Positions 43,901-56,700 of a DNA stretch of 64,000 bases are shown one piece after another. How positions within the stretch are numbered: position 1 is the first letter of the stretch; each line of letters starts with the position of its first letter. The position numbers and the translations under genes were made by a program. The DNA comes from Portunus trituberculatus (Eukaryota > Arthropoda > Malacostraca > Decapoda > Portunidae). The notes below the pieces were generated by a model, which did no database searches, had not been told where the DNA came from, and saw only the letters and a list, made by a program, of their open reading frames with translations. Where the stretch lies: the NCBI RefSeq assembly GCF_017591435.1, contig NC_059281.1, forward strand, positions 14,089,402 to 14,153,401. Direction: 5' to 3'.

Positions 43901-46900
43901 TTATATAACTGAGTGTTTTTCACTTGTACAATTTGCATGTTTTCATCCTTGGTAAGTGGCAGCCATCACTGAGTGTTCACTTGATACATGCTTCAGGTGA
44001 CTAGTGGAATTTCTTGGGGGGAGGTGGCCAGAAGGGTGCGGACTCGGTCAGAGAAGCAGTGCCGCACAAAGTGGCTCAACTACCTCAACTGGAAGCGCAC
44101 ATCAGGAGTGGAATGGAGCAAGGCAGATGATGTTCAACTTATCTGCAGGTGATGTAGAAAATGTTCCTTTAATTAACTTATTTTGACCCCAACTTCTGAA
44201 TGCTAAAGTTATCCATACTCTCTGTTTCAATGAAAGTAGCCATTCAGTCACTTGCATTGAAATCAAAGTGATAAGAAAGTTTTTAACATTTGAGGTGTGA
44301 TCCCTTGATAACAGTGACAGTCAAATTGTAGTAAAATTGATACTAGTCATTGTAAGCTATGTAAGCTAGTAGAAACTGAGTGTGTGTAACAGCTTTATTT
44401 GGTGCAGACTGAGTGTTTGTGGAGCTGGGGACGAATCACAGGTAGACTGGACAGCCTTGGCCCGGGTGTGGCCTGCCTGCCGATCCCCACACTGGCTGCG
44501 TGGCAAGTGGTGGAACTTGAAGAGACGCCTGCCACCCTCTGTGCAGGAACTGGGGCTCAGTGGTGAGTATCCAGAGCACAGGTGACATGTGTTCTCATGG
44601 AATTAGGAATTACCTGTAAAAAAAACCGTCATGTTCATTGGGTTCGTCTCTTTTATTCCTTACATTTTTATGTCAATGCATTTTCTCAACAGGAAAGGAA
44701 ACATTTATGATGTCATTTGATAGATAGAATGAGTGTGTAGTCTTTCTCTTTCTCTCCACATTGATCATTCAACTTGGAATTTTTCTCCTCCAGATATGTG
44801 TCAACACCTGTACAACCAACAGTCCCTCAGTCTTTTGCAGTCCACCTTGGTGGAACTTCCAGCCACCTTTCTTAATTCATCCAACCCAACTTCACCTGCC
44901 CTCTCTGCCCTGTCTGAAGGCAAATCTTCATCCCCTCTTGGATCCGCCCAGCAGGACTGTGTGGATCTCTCTGTCAGCACTGTCAAGCTCTGCATACCTG
45001 CTGCCAATTTCTCTCATATCATAAACTCAGGTGAGGTATCATGAGGGAAAATGTAAAGTGGAAGTGCCTTCAACTTTCCTGCTGAGCTGTAATATTATAA
45101 GATGCTTCAAATTTTACCAATACATGTATGCATTTAAAGTAAATAGGAGTCATTGATAATCTAGATTTGAATGTTCAAGTAATTGATAATAATATTCAGT
45201 GAGAAAGACTTCTTAAATAGTATTGATACTCTTGTGTTACAGATGACAATGAGGAAGACTTCCACTCAAGGCTCAATGGACTGGTGCAGAGTGCACTGTT
45301 GTCTCATGGAGTACAAGTCCGTAGCTGCAACTCTGCCTCAGAAGTGGTGGTGCCAGACTCAGCTGACACTCAGACACAGGAGCATTTCTTGAGCACTTCC
45401 TCCCAGCTGGCAGACCCCCTGGCCCCCAGCTCACCTTCTGACAAGAGCTCTCGGGCTATTGTGGTTGAAGCAGTAGAGGTATGTAATTACTGGCTCCTCT
45501 TGGTTCTGTGAAATTCTTGATAAGAGAGAGCTGCTGCAGAGCTATCACTATAATGTCCTTTCCATGTCTTGACACTCCTCTTTTGAAAGAGTTTAAGTCA
45601 TAGGCAGGTGGAAATACAGACACAGGTAGAGAGTTCCAGAGTTTACCAGTGTAGGGAATGAAGGAGTGAAGATACTGGTTAACTCTTGCATTAGGAAGAT
45701 GGACAGAATAGGGATGAGAAGAAGTAGAGAGTCTTGTGCAGCGAGGCCGCAGGAGGGGGAAGGCATGCAGTTAGCAAGTTCAGAAGAGCAGACAGCATGA
45801 AAACAGCGGTAGAAGACAGATAAAGATGCAACATTGCGGCGGTGACTTAAAGAATCAAGACAGTCAGTTAGAGGAGAAGAGTTGATAAGACGAAAAGCTT
45901 TAGATTCCACCTTGTTTAGTAAAGCTGTGTGTGGATCCCCCAGACATGAGAGCCATACTCCATACACGGGCGGATAAGGCCCTTGTACAGAGCAAGCAGC
46001 TGGGAGGGAGAGAAAATGGACGAAGACGCCATAGGACACCTAACTTCTTGGAAGCTGATTTAGCAACATGGTTAGTATCACATAAAATCTTCATGCTATC
46101 CTTTCTCTTACATACTATTCTCTATCACAGGCAACCCCGTTTAACGAAGGGGTTACGTTCCTAAAAAACACTTCGTTAAGTGAAATTTCGTTAAGCAAAT
46201 CGATTATAACAAGTTTAACCCCTGACTTGAACTTCCACTGAGAGTAAGCAAAGCGAGAGTGCATCATAGTACGGTGAAAGGTTTAATGAAAGTAAAAATT
46301 ATGAAGTTTAATATTTAGGCAGTTAAATTTAATTTAAGTCATTATAATGTACACTAATGTATGTATGTACGTAGCTTTATAATGTTGATGATCTTAAATT
46401 TATGAAGGGAGGGAGAGTGAAACGGAAAGACACTAACCGGCAACCTGTGGAATGTAAACAAAGGCGCATCATTGTACCACATACAAAACTTATGTACCAC
46501 ATTTCCACAAGGCTTTCCATTTTATCCATTGTAGAGTCACGAGTTCAGGTGGTTCTTTTAGCTTGCAAGGAAGATACAGTCTCACCAGCCTTCTTAATAG
46601 TCTGCTGGCTTGAAAATAGTAGAGACAGTAGATGGAGTCAAGATGGTGGCCAGCAATGCTATAGTTTTCTCGCCTCTCGTGTCTGTGAATAATATCCAGC
46701 TTCACTTCGAGAGTAAGAGACTTCCTGGTCTTCTTAGGAATGCTAGGCCACATAGCAAGGAGTTTTGGTGGGAAATTGAGCGAGTGAAGACGAGCTGTTG
46801 CTGACGCTGTTATGGGAGTGAGTGGTGCGTGTTGTTCACGAGAGGCTTGATCTTGATCTTGATCTTGATTCTACAGGTGTCCCAGGATTTCTCCTGAGGC

Positions 46901-47524
46901 AGGCCTTAGTATTTGCGGCTGCTAGTGTATTCAGAAGCTTGTCGGCTTGCGTGATACGGCTGGGCTTTCAAACTTGGAAAAAATTACCTGGATAAAACTT
47001 TGTTAAAACGAGTTTGGTATTCATTAAATGAGCAGATGGTAGTAAAATTAAACCTTCGTTGTAGCAAAATTTCGTTGTGTGAACCTTCGTTAAAGGGGGT
47101 TGCCTGTATTATATTATATTTTCATGTAGTAAAAGAAGTCAAGCCACCATATATTAATAGTTATTTTCCATTATTACTTCAACTGCCATTCAATCATTAC
47201 TTGTAAGCTTTGTTCTGTATACATTCCTGAATTTTGCAGGACTCGCTTCCACTGCACCTGTCAGCTGTGTCTCGAGCGGGTGTAGGCCGAGCCTCTCTCT
47301 TGAGTCATGGTGAGTCTCAGCCTGCAGCAGTTGATGTCATACAAGAGCTGTTATGTTTTCTGTAAGGCATTGAAGATTGTACTAATGTATAATTCATTGT
47401 ACTCCTTTAGGTGTTTAGGATTTATTCAGACTTGAGCCATTGTTATTTATAGTTTATAAGAGAATAAAAAATGTCCTTGCAAGGAAACAAGAATGAGTAA
47501 AAGATAAAATTAATACAGCCAAAA

Positions 47525-47561
<37 letters not shown>

Positions 47562-47878
47562 TCTGACAGGAGGGCTTGGTAGTGGAGTGAAAGAAGAGGA
47601 TATCCTAAGTGACAGTGAAGGGGGACACACCACAACCCTGGACCCTTCCTCCCCTGTGGTCTCCTCCAAGCTCATCCTAAATGGTTAGTGTCCATCTTAT
47701 TTTGTTGATCAAATTAAAAGTTATGTATATAAATGTTGTTATGATGTGAAATAACCTTTACAACTTTTGTGTTGCAGACCCAATTCTGTCAGTGTCTGGA
47801 GAGCCTCTGGGTGGTGAAGAAGGGCTGCAAGCTGATCCTGATGACTCCCACATCTGCACAGGGTTAGCTGGAGATTAG
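40963..47878 (+). CDS. DMTF1: DMTF1-like Myb transcription factor (cyclin D-binding Myb-like protein, 14 coding exons)
   Basis: Coding exons: 40963-41050, 41276-41356, 41678-42200, 42502-42625, 42848-42928, 43123-43397, 43594-43843, 43997-44148, 44408-44562, 44794-45030, 45243-45478, 47240-47309, 47570-47683, 47778-47878; all GT-AG, in phase, 828 residues (human DMTF1: 760). The start codon lies just after an acceptor and gives an acidic N-terminus ('MEVEEVVEVGEDAFPQSKK'). Residues 300-390 match the pre-Myb block ('QGMWSREE', 'GLNRPLFSIYRRV'). Three Myb repeats follow at about 400-566: 'GKYSSEEVNKLRELHVKHG' with 'GRSAASVKDRCRLL'; 'GTWSPDEEDRLAAAV' with 'RTRSEKQCRTKWLNYL'; 'GVEWSKADDVQLICR' with 'HWLRGKWWNLKR'. 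Flanking regions are Ser/Pro/acidic-rich, consistent with transactivation. In mammals DMTF1 is a nuclear DNA-binding protein that binds D cyclins and activates ARF; the arthropod role is unknown. A poly(T) run precedes exon 13. Confidence 0.92.
45563..46068 (-). mobile_element. LINE fragment, same family as the copy at 9.1-9.9 kb, antisense in DMTF1 intron 11
   Basis: Read on the minus strand it gives 'KKLGVLWRLRPFSLPPS', 'GDPHTALLNKVESKAFRLI', 'LTDCLDSLSHRRNVASL' and 'FYRCFHAVCSSELANCMPS', almost residue for residue the family copy in TEX10 intron 10. It is truncated at both ends (no A tail, no upstream RT) and has small frame breaks. High similarity to the other copy suggests fairly recent activity. 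Confidence 0.85.
46128..47106 (-). mobile_element. Pogo/Tigger-like DNA transposon remnant in DMTF1 intron 11
   Basis: The ends are inverted: 'CAGGCAACCCC' begins the left end and its complement ends at 47106, with 22 of 23 bases agreeing. The subterminal sequence ('TTTAACGAAGGGGTTACG', 'TTCCTAAAAAACAC') is of the pogo/Tigger style. On the minus strand at about 46620-46753 there is a CENP-B-type helix-turn-helix start, 'KKTRKSLTLEVKLDIIHRHE', then the frame decays. TA follows the right end; the left flank is CA, possibly mutated. At 979 bp it lacks the catalytic domain. Confidence 0.72.
47527..47560 (+). repeat. Poly(T) tract before DMTF1 exon 13
   Basis: Thirty-four uninterrupted T lie eight bases before the exon 13 acceptor AG (47568-47569). 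Confidence 0.9.
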
Positions 47879-50089
47879 CACACCCTTTCAGTTGCACTGC
47901 AACTCATATACTTTGCCTGACCAGCAAGAAACAGTGCAGGAGTGAGTGAGGGAAGGCAACCGTAGTGCAGCACCCACCTCGCTTTACACTTTCCGGCCAC
48001 ATCCACAATGCCTGAGAAGATGGAGCTATTAGGTTAACTTATTTCCATAAAAGTAATTTTATTCTTGCAGCTAGGGAACTAGATTGGTACATGATATATA
48101 TTTAAGCAAGCCTGAATATTAGAATGAATTTTTTTGGTCTGTAATCAAGCAGATTATAAGCTAAGTTGTCCAGGGCTCAGGGTAACCAGTGTTGTAGTCC
48201 CTTGTCTCTCAGCAAGATGGAGTTGTAGTGCCTCTCCTGTGTGAGTCCTATTAGGAGCCAAGTACAGTACAGTGGTGCCTCACAGTCTGATAAGGTTGGG
48301 TTCTCAAGTATTATTAATTATTTAAATTAATTATTTGAAAACGAGTAATAGTGTAATAATACTTATTCACAAAGAAATTCAATACCAAACTACACCAGGA
48401 TAAGGTAATATTTTTATTGCATGAATTTTTATTCTAATTAACAAGATAAATCATAGTAGATGCAACACATGTTTAATTTCCTCCACCATACACTTGAGAG
48501 GATAAGTGCCTCCAGCCTTCAGAATGGTTAGAACACTAAGCAGTTCCTCTCACTCCAGACTTGCAATAAATTATTTCTAATGGTCTTCCTTTTCTAGCTG
48601 TAAGTTTTGTTGCATGTCATGATTTACAGGAAAGTGTTTCACTGAGAGGCAGATTGAGTATACCAAACAGGACCATTTCTGCTCAAAATCTGTCATTTTA
48701 CGGAGTTATCATTCAATTTGCATGAAAGATATTACATAGCTGATATACATGTACAGCATCAAAGTCATGAGTTTTCATGTTGGTGAGTAAAACACGGTTG
48801 TAAAAAGTTTTTTATTTTTATTTATTTTTTTTTTATTTATTTATTTTTTTTTTTAGCTGGGCTTGTATTCTTAAGCACTGCGAACTTAAGATTTTCAAAA
48901 GCCACAAATGCTTCAATGGGTTGTTATGAGGATATTTTCCATTGATTGTTTAGTCTTGTCAAAATTTCACTAGGGTCCTGGAAACATTCTTGAAAACCCC
49001 TAGTAACTCAAATTAAAGCCTGCTAAGTGGTAGTCAAGGTAAGAACTGAAGTGTTAGAGAATGATCCCTGGATGTTGAAGGATTCTACAATGTTATTAAG
49101 GAGAATAAAATACAAAAGAATAGAAATGTGCTTGATAACTAGTAGGCAAATAATATAAGTTTTGCACATGTTTCGTTCTCTTTTATACCAGAGAGGAATA
49201 GATAAGATGTAATGTCTTTTGTTCCTTATATGTACTTACCCTTTAGTGGTAAGAGAAGTGTACAAATATGAGATTGCATGAAAAAGGGAAGATAGAATGT
49301 CAAGTGTAAATATTTCATAAAATCAAGACTCCCTAAACTATGTAAAGTAAGCATTAGTCAAACAGTGAAACACCCTACATGATACTGGAGAGAATGTTCC
49401 CTCCTTGTACTGTGGGAACAAAGTCTTGTTTTGCTTTAGTATTTGACCACTGATGTTTGTGTGTTTGTGCAGTGAATGGAAATGAGTAATCAGGGAAGAC
49501 AATCTGTTATGCTGAACCATTGTAGAGAGGAATTAGTGATACATGGGAGGATAGTGAGATGCTGTAGTTTGATGGATCACATAAAACCTTTTTGCCTCTT
49601 AATCATCATAGTAAATGTAGATTACAAAACATATATTTTAGTGTATACATTTTTTTATAGAAGTCGTGATTGATCTGTGTTGTTGCTCTTTCTGTCCGTA
49701 GTGTTTGTCCTCCACGCATTCCATTAGGACAGAGTAGGTAAACTACTCCCTTAGACACACCATAAGCAGAGACCTGATTCCAATAACCCAGTCAATGGGC
49801 TGTGTTTGGGAGGGAGTAGAACGTACTGAATTAAGTAGTGTATTCCTTGAATTCTTGTAAAACATTTAAGATGTATTATGAGGAACCACTATGTTGTATA
49901 CATAAATATAAATTTGTTAAACACTAAAGTTCGAGAAAGTATAGACTTTCTTTATTCCATTGTATAATATGAAAAGCAGAATAAATTATGTAACTTTTAT
50001 GTGAAAGTAAAATAGAAGAGCAAGTTCTTAATGTGTACTATGCAGTCTTGATCAAGTCCGTTGTGGATAATTTGTGACATATCCTCACG

Positions 50090-50134
<45 letters not shown>

Positions 50135-50900
50135 ATAGGATGCTCTTGTAAGAAAGTAATCCATCCCCTCTGGGCTCTGCATGTACGTTCGTCCCACCAC
50201 TACTGCAAAATTACCCAGATGACTGGTAACGAACAGTACTGCTGCTGTGACGACTTACAGATACCTTTTACGACCATTCTGAAACGCTACCGTATGTGCC
50301 ATAATTCTATTCTTACGTTTCTGACATACACGCTTGCTGTCACTTGAGTTGCTGGGTCCGCGTACAGGTGGGTTTGGACGGATGCCAAGTGCCAATTACT
50401 TTACCGGACATGCATCTAATTTACCTATAAGCGTGTGTTTGGGTTCGCTTCTGTGTTTTACTAAATTACGTTAATCTTAGAAATGGAATGTGAATTCGGA
50501 AAAGTTCCAAACAAGTTGTCACAGAACCAGGCCTAAGGACAGAGGTCACGGGCGAGGCAATCTCGATCAGAAAAGATTATAACCTCTAATGCTGTTTACA
50601 GACGAGTAGATTGTAGAGCCTCGGACAGAAAGGAGCAGTGGCAACGTGGAATCCAAATCATATCAATGCTTAAATTTGTATGTTTATTGGTTTTTCTTAC
50701 ATGATTTTATATATTGTCTACCAATCTCTTCTGACTGCGCTGTATTCACGTGTATCAATAAGCTGCTTATTACATTCGCAGATGCAGAGGCCATACTACT
50801 AGAAACTGCTCGGCTGTATATGAAGAACAAACAAATTAATAGTAAGAATAGTAATGGTGATATCTCAAAAACCGCGTTTTCCTCCAGCCAGGAATCTGAA
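47879..50900. other. DMTF1 3' UTR and intergenic region
   Basis: No gene is recognised. AATAAA-type hexamers occur at several places (for example 49104-49109), so the polyadenylation site cannot be fixed. T/A low-complexity sequence lies at 48808-48855 and a (CT)n tract at 50095-50130. An open frame from 50646 has no conserved motif. Confidence 0.5.
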
Positions 50901-50922
50901 GGTCAGGCAGGTTGTAACTCCA

Positions 50923-51174
50923 CCAATCACAGCACAGGAATAGCGACAAGTCACCTGAATACACCAATCAGAGAATGGGGCGTCGCGACACACCCCCGGT
51001 AAGAACCCTTCCTCCTCTCAGCTGTCTACAAATTATATAATTATATTAGGATCTGCAATCAATTAACAATATGAAGTGATGGCTAAATTTAAACATCATT
51101 CATAACTGGATGGACCTTGGATATTATTACAGAGAGAAATGGGTCTGTATTCGTGTATGAAATGTATAAAAGGG
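50923..51174 (+). promoter_or_regulatory. Fumarylacetoacetase promoter: CCAAT boxes and TATA box
   Basis: Two CCAAT boxes ('ACCAATCA' contexts, CCAAT at 50923-50927 and 50963-50967) are followed by a strong TATA box 'TATAAAAGGG' at 51165-51174. The TATA lies 136 bp before the start codon, so transcription should begin near 51195-51205 and give a 5' UTR of about 110 bases. Assigned by position and consensus only. Confidence 0.6.
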
Positions 51175-51309
51175 CGACCTCTGACAACAAGTAAATGCTA
51201 CACGTGACCACCACGCTGCTGTTGGTACTGCAAGCTGCTGAGAGTCAGTGGTGGTCCAGCAAGCAAGGAAAGGTATACGTCAGTCGTTGAGCTGCCCTTG
51301 TGTTCTAAA

Positions 51310-53690
51310 ATGAAGTCTTTTGTGGAAGTCAGTCCTGACAGTCACTTTCCCATTCAGAATCTTCCTTACGGAGTGTTCTCCACAACTGATAATGTGAGTA
51401 TCCATCTGTAATGTCTGTAAAATAGCACACATGGTAACTTATGCTGGGTGATGTCTATCAGCCGGTCTATTGTATATATTGCTTTCCATTACTACATAAA
51501 TTTGATAGTTTAATACAATAATGAAGAGATACAAGAGCGTTTTTGTCAGTAAAACCATCGTGCCACCACTGTATATGTGCCTTGACAACTAACAAGTGTT
51601 TGCCCATTAACGCATTTTTGTTTGGTGCTTCACGCTTTTAGACGCTTCATAATTGTTTGTTTACGATACATTGTAAAAGCGTAAATTACTATATCAGTCT
51701 CACTCATCATGATGGCATGTATAGGACGATGCGATGCTGTGTTGAACATAACGGGGTTGTCCTTGGGCGGGGAGGGACGAGGAGGGGAGCTGGGAAGTTG
51801 GTAACCAGGCGGAGGTTCATTAGTATACAATAATAATTGTGAACTTTGCCTGAAGCGGCATGAACCCATATGCGGGAATTGCGGTTGGCTAACACCTTTA
51901 TTTTATCTTGCGCCAGAAAGCACCTGAGAGAATACATCACGTTTAATAGGTAATGTGTAGTGAGGACATTAACTTATTTTGTGTCCTTTGGCATTCAGGT
52001 AAATTATGAAGATGGCTCGTTGATGCAGTAATAGGCAAACTCGCACTTAGATATTAGTAAGAGCAAGTGTTGATTTTATTACAAATGACTACAAGAGGTA
52101 ACTTAGTGAGACCCCGACAGTCACAGGTGTGCAAGGGGTTCGAGGCTGATACCATGCACCTTTACTTATCGCGCCACCTTCCAGCTCTATTTATTTATTT
52201 ATTCATTTATTCATTCATTTGTTTGTTTTTTCTTGGTAATGTTTGTGGGAGTGGTGATGAGTAGGTTGCATGGTTGGTTCCATTGTTGGATAGCGCAATG
52301 GTTTTGCGGTATATGAAGGGAGAAAAAGAGGTTTGGTTTTCTCATCGTTCGCACGCTTAATTTTAGCACATATAGTCACACAGTACGCACTCGCACATTC
52401 ATACGCGGGCATACAGACGCACAATTAAGATGTCCTCCCACGTGCTTACTCTTATAGCGCCTCGCTCTCCATAACGTGACAAAAATGCTAATAAAGTAAC
52501 CATTGCTGTAACCATTATTGTATGGAAATCCATTGTAAGCCATGTATAACGAATGATCAATGGGACTAGCATGCCTTCAATTTGTCCCGTGTCCCTTCAA
52601 TAAACCTTACTCAGGATTGTCACCTCAATAAGGCAGCCACAATTGCTATTAGTATGCTTGCTGGTGTTTAGATTGCCCGTGTTGCGCAATCATCGCCGTA
52701 ATGACTATTTATTTGTAGTCGCCAAGTGTGGAATGGTGAATATGTATGTACTCATTTTACAGGCAACTCATCGTCTTGGTGTGGCTATTGGCGACCTGAT
52801 CCTGGACCTGTCCGTCATCGCTCATCTCTTCACTGGGCCGCTACTCAAGAACCAGCAGCAGGTGTTCAAGGAGGTATGGCTGTTGAAATACGACTATTGG
52901 TTTGGATCACTTACATCTCTTAAGTCATGACCTCCTTGTATGGTTTGATCCCTTACGAGTGAAGGCTAGGAATTCTTTCTTTTAACTTGAATGTTCTTAC
53001 TGAATATGTTTAGACTTCAGGGTTAGACCAAGGAAGTTTAAATGATAGGGGAATAGCATAATATGTCGCTCCGCTATCCAAGTAAAGCCAGTGCGGGGAG
53101 CTTACCTGGTCAGGCCAGCTAGATGTAGATTGGGAAGCTTGGCCTTTGTATTGATACTTCCCTGATGTTCTTTCTTATCTTTTTATTCTACCCTGCTCAT
53201 GAAGTTCTTCCGCTGACTTTCTCTCTCTCCTCTTCCACATTTCATACACTATTTCCTTCTTCCCTTGTATCTTTGATTGTCAAAAATTGTCCTATACTAT
53301 TTTCTTCTATATGTGACCTCTGCAAAGTTGTTTTTTTTTTTTTCCATAGCCTGGATACCACCACAAGAAATGCTTTGAAGCCTCACAAAAGATCCTTTTT
53401 TTTTTTTTTTTTTCTTCCTGTCTTTTAATCTCGGGTTGTTAGATCAAGCTTAAAAAAAGACTATTGATGCCGGTCTATTGTCATACATTTTCTTTTCCAC
53501 TCAATTTTTTTTCCACTTTTTATATATTGTTAAAAAAATTTTTTTCTTCCTTTTGCCATTTCTTACTATCCCAGTCCCTAATCTTATTATTTTTTTTTCA
53601 ATTGATTTTGATTCTGAACGACTGTTGTTGTTGCTGGAATCCAATAATTTTTTTTGTTGTTGTGGCCTTTTCTCCATTATCCTTTTCATC

Positions 53691-53721
<31 letters not shown>

Positions 53722-56700
53722 TCATATAATTTAGCTGGTTTTGCCTTATTATTTTCTCCATAGTACTAGATCTTATCTCTCTTCTTAGTATTGGGACTTA
53801 AGTATAACTTGGTGCTCCTAGGATGATTGCCCTGTAAACTGAATTTTCTACTTTTTGTAATTTCATAATTTCTTTATTCAGATCTAGATCCAGTTAAAAT
53901 TGTGGACAGCACAATGCTTTTCCAAAAATGTTTTGCCAATTAGAATGTAGTTACAGCATTATGCTATTACTGGGAATGTTAAATTTGGTAATTTCTTTGC
54001 CTTTTAGTGGAGTTATCTTTGTGGGTCTTGAAGCAATTATCCTGTTATCCTTAGTTTTTTTTTTTTTTTTTTCCTGTTGTTCTTTCTTATTCAATATTAT
54101 ATTGCTACTCTTGTCTTCATTTATTCTGAAGCCTGTGTGGTTGCACAGGTTAGTGAGTGAAGCTATCATCCTGCTCATTTCTTCTGCCCTTGTCATAAGT
54201 AATCTGTCATCTGCATAGAATAAAGCACTTGATTTGAAATTTTCATTTAGGAGGTCCCCTTCTTTTTTTTATTTATCTTTTATAATGTAGGTCAGTATCT
54301 TAAACAGGGTAGTGGAAGCTGTACATCCCTGCCTAATGTCACACTAGTCAGTCATATATATTTGTTTGTTTATTCCAGTCCACCTTGAACAGCTTCATGG
54401 GCCTGAGTCCCGCTGCCTGGAGTGAGGCTCGCACCACCATCCAGACACTGCTGGCCCATGACCAGCCTACGTTGAGGGATGACTGTCAGCTGAGAGCTAA
54501 GTGAGTCTGTAGAATATATAATAATCTTCATAAGAAGTCCTGTTTTCATATCTTTTATGTATTCAACAGCATTGGTCCTTTCAAGTTGCATAACAAATAT
54601 AACTGGAGTAAGAGGAGTAAATGTGTTGTTTCAGGGCATTGGTGCCTCAGGCTGGAGCAATGATGTATCTCCCAGCTCACATTGGTGACTACACAGACTT
54701 TTACTCCTCGCTGGATCATGCCACCAATGTTGGGACCATGTTCAGGGGGAAGGAGAATGCACTCATGCCAAACTGGTGAGAATCTTCAAAATCCATTTTC
54801 ACTGGGAAGTTATCATTCTATAAAGGAATGTAAGATGCCTACTAGTACTAAGAATTGAAGTGATGATTATTGAAATTCCTAAATATTCCAGGAAGTACCT
54901 GCCAGTTGGCTACCATGGGCGAGCCTCCAGCGTGGTTGTGTCTGGCACTCCCATTCACCGGCCTAATGGTCAGACAAGACCCAAGGATGATGAGCCACCT
55001 GTGTTTGGCCCGTGTCGCCTGATGGACTTTGAGTTGGAGATGGCATTCTTTGTAGGGGGTGGCAATACACTGGGAACGCCCATCAGTGTGAAAGAAGCCC
55101 ATAATCACATCTTTGGCATGGTGGTTATGAATGACTGGAGTGGTAAGTAATTGCTAAACCATAAAATTCCTCATTTTATTTTAGAAATTCATTACATAGT
55201 CTGTATATTTATGTCCATGTAAGATTTACACGATTATTGAGATGACAGCATTCTGATTTGACAACTGTCATTGGTAGCTCGTGACATCCAGAAGTGGGAG
55301 TACGTTCCACTGGGCCCCTTCCTGGCCAAGAACCTTGGCACCACCATCTCCCCGTGGGTTGTGACCATGGATGCACTCAAGCCATTCCTGGTGGACAACT
55401 ACACACAGGATCCCAAGCCATTCCCCTACCTGGTTCATGACGAGAAGTACAATTTCAACATCAACCTGGAAGTTGGTATCAAAAGTAAGTTTAAAGAAAC
55501 TGTGTATCATTATTGGACACATTCATACATCTTTCATGTTACTGCTATATTTTAATTAACTGAACCAAGAAATTCATTATTGGTGTGAGTTTTGTAATAC
55601 AAGCTGGCATGAATATAGCAGTAGAAGGTAGCAAGGGATGCAGCATTGCAGTGATGAGAGGGCGAAGATGGTTAGTTAGTCAGTTTACTAGCTGGACAAC
55701 CTTCATTAATGTACTCGTAACATGCACAATTAAGCATACCAAACATATCATACCAATACAGACTCATACTTCCTACGTCACTTTTTCTCCCGAAATTCCT
55801 TCACAGTCTCAATCATCCTTTCACTCAGAAGAGAAGATCACTACCCAGGCTGCTATCATACCACCTGTCAAACATCAAGGCCTCCTTCTCCTTGTACTAT
55901 TCTCGAGTACTTTTTCATTCTATATCATTCTTCCATATATTTGGTTACACTTCACCTAACTGTCTATCTCACTAACATTTCCTCATCCCATTCAGTTCCC
56001 ACTCTGCCTCCTCGTGTCAAGATCCATTCACGTTCATTTCTATTTCTCCCATCCATTCTCATCCCCTATACAACTTGTAATCTGCTCTTCTCTGTCACTC
56101 ATGCACCTCTTCGTCCCTTTGCTTCCACTTTCATTCCACAGATACACCTTTTTTGCTATCCTTTCATCATATATTCTCCATCCTTATCTCTTACCTAAGT
56201 GTCACTTTTATTAGTCTTTCCCTAAAGTGCTCCATCCCATATCACCTCTCAAAACTTCTACTGCTGTACACCTTATGTGTCATTCTAGCTACTCTATTCT
56301 GCCCTACTTCTATTGAACTTGTCATTTTCACTTTCATTCCGTGCAATTACATGTATACTATACATTATACCAGGCACAGCCACTCTTTTCCACACTTGTC
56401 TCAGCACATCATATTTACTTTTTCTCATTCTAGCTGTACTTTTCAATTACCCTACCCACTGGTTCACTAAACTTATCTTTTCATTTTGTCTTTTCACACC
56501 CACTCAGACTCGCCCACATCCCCAAGTACTTATATTCTTGTGCCTGTTTCAACTCTTTCTCTCCAATTTTCCATACTGCATTATGACCTATTTACTATCA
56601 TAGATCTACTTTTCCCACCAATAAACCTGACTCCAAAGTCTCTTCCATAACATCCAACAAACTTTGCAACTTGTCTGCTGATTCACTCATGTGTGCTTCT

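Noticed and set aside
50646..51002. A 118-codon ORF upstream of FAH
   Set aside because: It overlaps the CCAAT boxes of the FAH promoter, has no recognisable domain and does not join FAH, whose start is clear at 51310.
53165..53763. Phe/Leu-rich plus-strand ORFs resembling membrane proteins
   Set aside because: They come from T-rich low-complexity intron sequence in FAH intron 2 and overlap an antisense LINE relic.
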